Source: Stenotrophomonas ginsengisoli (GTDB taxonomy: Bacteria > Pseudomonadota > Gammaproteobacteria > Xanthomonadales > Xanthomonadaceae). Taken from it: a stretch of DNA of 64,000 nt. Position numbers and translations under genes: made by a program. Positions 59,423-64,000 of the stretch are shown in pieces (the first letter of the stretch is position 1; the number at the start of each line of letters is the position of its first letter). The stretch covers positions 62,001-126,000 of the forward strand of contig NZ_LDJM01000021.1 in the NCBI RefSeq assembly GCF_001431485.1. Reading direction: 5' to 3'. The notes under the pieces are model-generated. The model searched no databases. It was not told the origin of the DNA and saw nothing but the letters and a program-made list of their open reading frames with translations.

Positions 59423-59929
59423 ATGTCCACACCCCTGACCTACCTCAATGGCTACCCGCCGCATGTCCTGGACCAGGTCCGCCAGCTGATCGATGGTGGC
59501 CGTCTGGCCGAGTACCTGCAAAAGCGCTATCCCGAGCCACATGCCGTGCGCAACGACGGCCAGCTGTATGACTACGTGCAGGAGATGAAAAACCGCTACC
59601 TGCGCTCGGCCCCGCCGCTGGCAAAGGTCATCTATGACGGCAAGCTGCAGGTGGTCAAACACGCCCTGGGCACCCACACGGCCATCTCGCGCAACCACGG
59701 CGGCAAGCTCAAGGCCAGCCGCGAGATCCGCATTGCCAGCGTGTTCCGCGATGCGCCGGCGCCGTTTCTGGAAATGATTGCCGCCCACGAGCTGGCGCAT
59801 ATCCGCGAAGCCGACCACAACAAGGCCTTCTATGCGCTGTGCCGGCACATCAGCGCCGATTACCACCAGCTCGAGTTCGACCTGCGCCTGTACCTGACCC
59901 ATCTGGACCAGCAGCGCGCCGACAGCTGA
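59423..59929 (+). CDS. YgjP-like M48-type metallopeptidase (COG1451)
   Basis: A 168-residue protein with the zinc site AAHELAHIREADHNKAFY and a downstream Cys/His (LCRHISADYH). RIASVFRDAPAPFLEM precedes it. This is the SprT/YgjP-like group often annotated as M48 family metallopeptidase or as UTP pyrophosphatase. The ATG at 59423 is chosen over a TTG at 59408. Confidence 0.82.
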   Translation: MSTPLTYLNGYPPHVLDQVRQLIDGGRLAEYLQKRYPEPHAVRNDGQLYDYVQEMKNRYLRSAPPLAKVIYDGKLQVVKHALGTHTAISRNHGGKLKASREIRIASVFRDAPAPFLEMIAAHELAHIREADHNKAFYALCRHISADYHQLEFDLRLYLTHLDQQRADS

Positions 59930-59991
59930 AATCCCCCATCGCAGCGCCGGCGCACTACACTCCCCGGCCCCGCAGCACGAAAGCCACCACC

Positions 59992-60696
59992 ATGACCGAC
60001 ACCACCGAACGCCTGGACAAGCGCCTTGCCCGCCAGCTGGACTGCGCCCGTGGCCAGGCCCGGCAGTGGATCGAGAACGGCTGGGTGCGGGTGGATGGGC
60101 AGGTGGTCGAACAGCCGCAGGCCCAGGTCAGTGCGCAGCAGCAGGTGGCGGTGGATGACAACGCCGAGCAGCAGAAGGTGGAAATGGCCACCATGGTGCT
60201 GCACCAGCCGGCCGGGATGGCGGTGGACGCGCTGGCCGAGGCGGTGCGCCCGGAATCACAGCGCAGCGATGACCCCTCCGGCGTGCGCCGTCTGCAGCGC
60301 CATTTCCAGCACCTGCAGGTGGCCCTGCCGCTGCCGCCCTATGCCAGCGGCCTGGTCATCGTCAGCCAGGACGGCCGCGTGCTGTCCCACCTGGCCAGCC
60401 ACGGGCTGGAGGTCGAACACGAATATCTGGTGGATGTCAGCGGCCAGGCCAGCACCTGGACCATCGGCAAGATCCAGGCTGCCCTGCGTGGCGCGCAGGC
60501 AGTGAAGATCAGCTGGCAGAGCGAGCAGCGCCTGCGCGTGGTCGGCAAGCGCCTGGACCCGGCGGTGTTGCGCCATGCCTGCCAGGAAAACGGCCTGGCA
60601 GTGGAAGCGATGCGCCGCCTGCGCATCGGCCAGGTCGGCCTGAGCAAGCTGCCGGCCGGGCAATGGCACTACCTGGCGGCCGGTACCCGCTTCTGA
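59992..60696 (+). CDS. S4-domain pseudouridine synthase-like protein, catalytic Asp absent
   Basis: A 234-residue protein with an N-terminal S4 RNA-binding domain (RLDKRLARQLDCARGQARQW, VRVDGQVVEQP) and a RsuA/RluB-type domain. The synthase core shows LPPYASGLVIVSQDGRVLSH, EVEHEYLVDVSG, and MRRLRIGQVGLSKLPAGQW near the end. In active family members the block before GL reads RLDxxSSG; here it reads PLPPYASG, with Pro at the position of the catalytic Asp. It is probably an RNA-binding pseudo-enzyme. The start at 59992 is the first ATG of this reading frame near the domain. Confidence 0.8.
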   Translation: MTDTTERLDKRLARQLDCARGQARQWIENGWVRVDGQVVEQPQAQVSAQQQVAVDDNAEQQKVEMATMVLHQPAGMAVDALAEAVRPESQRSDDPSGVRRLQRHFQHLQVALPLPPYASGLVIVSQDGRVLSHLASHGLEVEHEYLVDVSGQASTWTIGKIQAALRGAQAVKISWQSEQRLRVVGKRLDPAVLRHACQENGLAVEAMRRLRIGQVGLSKLPAGQWHYLAAGTRF

Positions 60697-60730
60697 GCCA
60701 CTGATGGCTCCAGCGCAGCCTGGGCCGGCC

Positions 60731-61045
60731 TCAGCCGATCCCGGCCCAGCGCAGGGCCGCCGCTGCGGCCGCGCCCAGCACCACCACCAGCAGGAACGGC
60801 AGGCGTGCCCACAGCGCCAGGGCCGCCACCAGCAGTGCGCCGATGCGTGCATCCAGCACCAGCTGCTGGCCACTGGCCACGGTGTTCATCACCGTCAGCG
60901 CCGCCAGCAGGCCGATGGTCAGACGCCCGGCAGCCGCCGCCACCGCCGGCTTTTCCAGCCAGTGCGCCGGCACCAGGTAACCACCCAGCTTGGTCACAAA
61001 GGCCAGCAGCCCGCCCAGCAACAACCACGGCCACAAGCCTTCCAT
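60731..61045 (-). CDS. azlD: AzlD-type branched-chain amino acid export subunit
   Basis: A 104-residue membrane protein with three or four helices: WPWLLLGGLLAFVTKLGGYL, AGRLTIGLLAALTVMNTVA and RLPFLLVVVLGAAAAAALRW. This length and motif order match AzlD, the small partner of AzlC. Its ATG overlaps the azlC stop by one base (TGATG), so the two are translated together. Confidence 0.9.
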   Translation of the reverse strand: MEGLWPWLLLGGLLAFVTKLGGYLVPAHWLEKPAVAAAAGRLTIGLLAALTVMNTVASGQQLVLDARIGALLVAALALWARLPFLLVVVLGAAAAAALRWAGIG

Positions 61046-61716
61046 CAGCGCTTCCCCTGCGACCACAGGCCCCAGCCGGCAGCCACCAGCGCGGCGATCA
61101 GGATCGGCAGGCCCGGCGGCACCAGCGGAATGGCCAGCACCGTCACCAACGCACACACCACCGCCAATGCGCCGGCCTGGCGCTGGCGCAGACGCGGCCA
61201 GAGCAGGGCAAGGAAGGCAGCCACGGCGGCGCCATCCAGGCCGAACTGACGCGGATCACCCAGCGCATTGCCGGCCCAGGCACCCAGTGCGGTGCACAGG
61301 TTCCAGACCACGAACACACCGATGGCGGCGGTCCAGAAGCCACGCCGTTGTTCGCCGGCATCGGCCTGGGCAGTTGCCGTGGCGGTGGATTCATCAATGG
61401 TCAGCTGCGCGGCCAGCGGCTTGAGCCAGCCGGCCGGGCGCAGCAGGGCATTGAGCTGCATGCCGTAGATCGCATTGCGCACCCCCAGCAGGCTGGCCGC
61501 GCCCAGCGCCGAGGCCGGTGCCCCGCCGCCGGCCAGCACACCGACAAAGGCAAACTGCGAGCCACCGGTGTACATCAGCAGGCTCAACGCCATGGTCTGC
61601 CAGAAATCCAGCCCCGCCGCCACCGACAGGGCACCGAAGGACAGGCCGTACAGGCCGGTGGCCACCGAGATTGAAAGCCCCATCCGCACGGCCGGGGATT
61701 GCCAGAATGATTTCAT
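61045..61716 (-). CDS. azlC: AzlC-type branched-chain amino acid exporter
   Basis: A protein of about 223 residues with six or so membrane helices. Family signatures are GLSFGALSVAAGLDFWQTMA, SLLMYTGGSQFAFVGVLAGG, LGVRNAIYGMQLNALL and LTIDESTATATAQ. AzlCD export branched-chain or related amino acids. The start is uncertain: ATG at 61716 begins MKSFWQSPAV and fits homologues, but in-frame ATG codons at 61761 and 61770 add 15-18 residues. No strong ribosome site distinguishes them. Confidence 0.88.
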   Translation of the reverse strand: MKSFWQSPAVRMGLSISVATGLYGLSFGALSVAAGLDFWQTMALSLLMYTGGSQFAFVGVLAGGGAPASALGAASLLGVRNAIYGMQLNALLRPAGWLKPLAAQLTIDESTATATAQADAGEQRRGFWTAAIGVFVVWNLCTALGAWAGNALGDPRQFGLDGAAVAAFLALLWPRLRQRQAGALAVVCALVTVLAIPLVPPGLPILIAALVAAGWGLWSQGKR

Positions 61717-61801
61717 CTGCAAATGATGCCAACTTGCCCCGGGCAAAGGAACCGCAGCCATCCCGGCCACGATCGCCGCCCAACCGGTTTAGTATCGCGG
61801 C

Positions 61802-63355
61802 ATGAGAAAACTGCACCTGCGACGCCTGATGTGGATCATTCCCCTGGTGCTGTTGTTGCTGATCGGCAGTGGCCTGCTGCTGGCCGACCGCCTGACCCCG
61901 GCCGCCAGCGGCCAGCCCTCCCACGCCCTGCCGGTGGCCGGCGATCCCACCACGCTGGACCGAGAGGCCGCGCCGCTGCTGCAGGCCCATCCCGGACAAA
62001 GCGGCGTGCTCTGGCTCAGCGATGGCCTGGATGCCTTCGCCGCGCGCAGTGTGATTTCCCAGCGCGCCGGGCGCAGCCTGGATGTGATGTATTACATCTG
62101 GAAGGACGACATCCCCGGCCACCTGATGGCCCACGAGCTGTACCAGGCGGCCGAACGCGGGGTGCGCGTGCGCCTGCTGCTCGATGACCTGAACATGCAT
62201 GGCTTCGACCCGGCGATGGCGGCCATCGATGCCCATCCCAACATCGAGGTGCGGCTGTACAACCCGTTCCGCAACCGCGGCGGCCTGTGGCGTCTGGTGG
62301 AGATGGTGCAGCGGGTGTTCTCGATCAACCACCGCATGCACAACAAGGCCTGGATCGCCGACAACCAGGTGGCCATCATCGGCGGCCGCAACATCGGTGC
62401 GGAGTATTTCGACGCCCGCGAAGACGTCAATTTCCGCGACCTGGACCTGTTGCTGCTCGGGCCGTCGGTGGGCCAGGCCAGCGCCATCTTCGATGACTAC
62501 TGGAACAGCCAGGCGGTGGTGCCCATTGCCGCGCTCAACCCGCATACCCGGCAGCAGCTCGATGCGCTGCTCCAGACCGTGGACATGGAAAGCCAGCTGA
62601 CCCAGGCCGCGCCCTACCTGGCCCGGATCGGGCAGCGCCTGGCCGAGCCGACCCTGCGCCAGGACCATGTGATCCAGTGGTCAGACAGCGTGCGCGTGCT
62701 CTCCGACCCACCACTCAAACACCGCAAGGCCCAACGCGATGACTGGCTGGTGCAGGCCATTGTCGCCGACCTTGGCAGCAGCAGGCGGCAGATGCAGCTG
62801 ATCTCGCCGTATTTCGTTCCCGGCCGCAACGGCAGCGAGCGCATGATCGCCATGCGCAGGCAGGGGGTGGCCATCGAGGTGGTCACCAACTCGCTGGCTG
62901 CCACCGACGTGGCCGCCGTGCACAGCGGCTGGAACAGCTACCGCAAACCGCTGGTGGCCGCCGGCACCACCGTGTACGAGCTCAAGCGGCGTGGCCCGCG
63001 CAGCGGCATCGTCCTGCCACTGGGTTCCAGCGGTGCCAGCCTGCACACCAAGGCCTATCTGGTCGATGGCCGGCGCGGGTTTGTCGGCTCGTTCAACCTG
63101 GACCCGCGCTCGGCCAACCTCAACACCGAGATGGGGGTGCTGTTTGACGATGACGCCCTGGGCGCGCGCCTGCAGCGTGAATTCGATTTTCTGGCCCATC
63201 CGGACCGCAGCTACCAGGTCAGCCTGGATGGCCAGGGCAAGCTGCAGTGGACCGACGGCGATGGCCAGCGCTACCACCATGAGCCGGACACGCGCTGGTG
63301 GCTGCGGGCCTGGGTCGGGCTGCTGGGCCTGCTGCCGATCGAATCACAGCTGTGA
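61802..63355 (+). CDS. Two-domain PLD-family phosphatidyltransferase (cardiolipin synthase-like)
   Basis: A 517-residue protein with an N-terminal membrane anchor (MWIIPLVLLLLIGSGLLLAD). Two PLD catalytic HxK-D motifs follow: MHNKAWIADNQVAIIGGRNI (about residue 180) and LHTKAYLVDGRRGFVGSFNL (about 417). MYYIWKDDIPGHLMAHEL lies before the first. The layout resembles ClsC-type cardiolipin synthases and PLD-family phospholipases. It is probably active at the periplasmic face of the inner membrane; acceptor lipid unknown. Confidence 0.88.
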   Translation: MRKLHLRRLMWIIPLVLLLLIGSGLLLADRLTPAASGQPSHALPVAGDPTTLDREAAPLLQAHPGQSGVLWLSDGLDAFAARSVISQRAGRSLDVMYYIWKDDIPGHLMAHELYQAAERGVRVRLLLDDLNMHGFDPAMAAIDAHPNIEVRLYNPFRNRGGLWRLVEMVQRVFSINHRMHNKAWIADNQVAIIGGRNIGAEYFDAREDVNFRDLDLLLLGPSVGQASAIFDDYWNSQAVVPIAALNPHTRQQLDALLQTVDMESQLTQAAPYLARIGQRLAEPTLRQDHVIQWSDSVRVLSDPPLKHRKAQRDDWLVQAIVADLGSSRRQMQLISPYFVPGRNGSERMIAMRRQGVAIEVVTNSLAATDVAAVHSGWNSYRKPLVAAGTTVYELKRRGPRSGIVLPLGSSGASLHTKAYLVDGRRGFVGSFNLDPRSANLNTEMGVLFDDDALGARLQREFDFLAHPDRSYQVSLDGQGKLQWTDGDGQRYHHEPDTRWWLRAWVGLLGLLPIESQL

Positions 63356-63421
63356 GCCGTTTGCCGGCCAACAAGCGGGCAATCTGGCACACTCCGGGCA
63401 ACAGGATCGACAGGCACGACG

Positions 63422-64000
63422 ATGACTTACTGCGTTGGCATTGAAGTGGGCGACGGGCTGGTGCTGGCCTCGGACACGCGGACCAGCGCCTCGTTTGACG
63501 ATGTGCGCAGCCACCGCAAGATGCACACCTTCCAGATCGAGGGCGAGCGCGTGTTCGTGGTGATGTCAGCCGGCAACCTGGCCACCACCCAGCTGACCAT
63601 CTCGCGCCTGCAGCACGACATGGATGCCAACGATGGCCGGCCGTCACTGCGCACGTTCAGCCACCTCTACCAAGCCGCCGAATACATCGGTGAAGTGCTG
63701 GCCGCCAGCCAGAGCCGGGTCAGCGCCGATGCCGCCAATGCCGGGGTCAGCGTGCAGTCCACCCTGATCCTGGGCGGGCAGATTGCCGGCGAACGCCCGG
63801 GCCTGTACATGATCTACCCGCTGGGCAACGCCATCGCCGCCTCGCCGGAAACGCCCTACCTGCAGATCGGCGAGGTCAAGTACGGCAAGCCGATCCTGGA
63901 CCGCATGCTGACCAACCGCATGAGCCTGGGCGATGCCGCACGCTGCGCCCTGGTGTCGCTGGATTCGACCATCCGCTCCAACCTGTCGGTGGGGGCACCG
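63422..64000 (+). CDS. Anbu-type proteasome homologue, partial
   Basis: Only the first 193 codons are inside the window; the gene runs off the right edge. The sequence starts MTYCVGIEVGDGLVLASDTR, with Thr2 as the expected N-terminal nucleophile after Met removal, then FVVMSAGNLATTQLTISRL and LGGQIAGERPGLYMIYPLGN. It matches the Anbu (bacterial proteasome homologue, COG3484) family related to HslV. Anbu is often encoded next to ATP-grasp, alpha-E and transglutaminase genes; these, if present, lie beyond the edge. Confidence 0.9.
   Translation, partial: MTYCVGIEVGDGLVLASDTRTSASFDDVRSHRKMHTFQIEGERVFVVMSAGNLATTQLTISRLQHDMDANDGRPSLRTFSHLYQAAEYIGEVLAASQSRVSADAANAGVSVQSTLILGGQIAGERPGLYMIYPLGNAIAASPETPYLQIGEVKYGKPILDRMLTNRMSLGDAARCALVSLDSTIRSNLSVGAP

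Overview
The window is a high-GC chromosomal segment from a gammaproteobacterium of the Xanthomonadaceae/Lysobacteraceae, most likely Stenotrophomonas or a close relative. Evidence for this is the gene content: a type IV secretion effector with a xanthomonad-type XVIPCD tail beside its lipoprotein immunity gene, a subclass B3 metallo-beta-lactamase, DUF6491/DUF2968/DUF3613/DUF502 proteins, a soluble RnfB, and a periplasmic KatB catalase paired with an ankyrin protein. No rRNA or tRNA gene and no CRISPR array was seen. Species assignment is inference.

Layout. 1-1335: the N-terminus of a type V secreted protein with an extended signal peptide (running off the left edge) and an AraC-type regulator. 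1707-13315: a complete Tad/Flp (type IVc) pilus operon: flp, cpaA, tadE-like, cpaB, cpaC, cpaE/tadZ, cpaF/tadA, tadB, tadC, tadD, DUF3613, tadG-like, with many start/stop overlaps. 13433-15763: DUF2968 lipoprotein, CnoX-like thioredoxin and a DUF4442 protein, separated by strong hairpin terminators. 15826-18627: a tandem pair of paralogous hypothetical proteins. 18848-26133: DUF502, DUF885 peptidase, serine hydrolase, DUF2147, a membrane protein/XRE regulator pair with two matching operator-like palindromes, and metG. 26193-28160: an AT-rich patch with an unknown membrane protein, fragments of two transposases and an orphan secreted protein, probably horizontally acquired. 28180-32107: a lipoprotein and two paralogous zinc-ribbon membrane-anchored proteins. 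32108-40007: hybrid histidine kinase, YciI-like protein, B3 beta-lactamase, soluble RnfB, GNAT, VOC, RidA read in frame with a DUF998 membrane protein, HD-domain protein and a degenerate 2H phosphoesterase.

40612-50180: YjdM, a duplicated DUF6491 protein, YegD-like Hsp70, a YkgJ protein, a nucleotide pyrophosphatase/phosphodiesterase, an MscS channel, an Asp-rich lipoprotein, a SotB-type exporter and an M49-type peptidase. This block is flanked on both sides (about 40107-40601 and 50260-50762) by arrays of four related repeat units, each unit centred on a TTATCCACA-like DnaA-box sequence. This paired repeat structure is the most unusual noncoding signal in the window. 50848-64000: DksA/TraR zinc finger, the XVIPCD effector/immunity pair, an LRR-protein kinase, a NERD protein, KatB plus ankyrin partner with an OxyR-like site, DUF2058, a YgjP-type metalloprotein, a pseudouridine synthase-like protein lacking its catalytic Asp, AzlCD, a two-domain PLD phosphatidyltransferase, and the start of an Anbu-type proteasome homologue cut by the right edge.

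Functionally the window mixes surface adhesion (Tad pilus, type V protein), interbacterial competition (effector/immunity pair), envelope and antibiotic defence (B3 lactamase, SotB, MscS, PLD enzyme), oxidative stress (KatB, CnoX) and housekeeping (metG). All calls come from reading the sequence; no database search was run.
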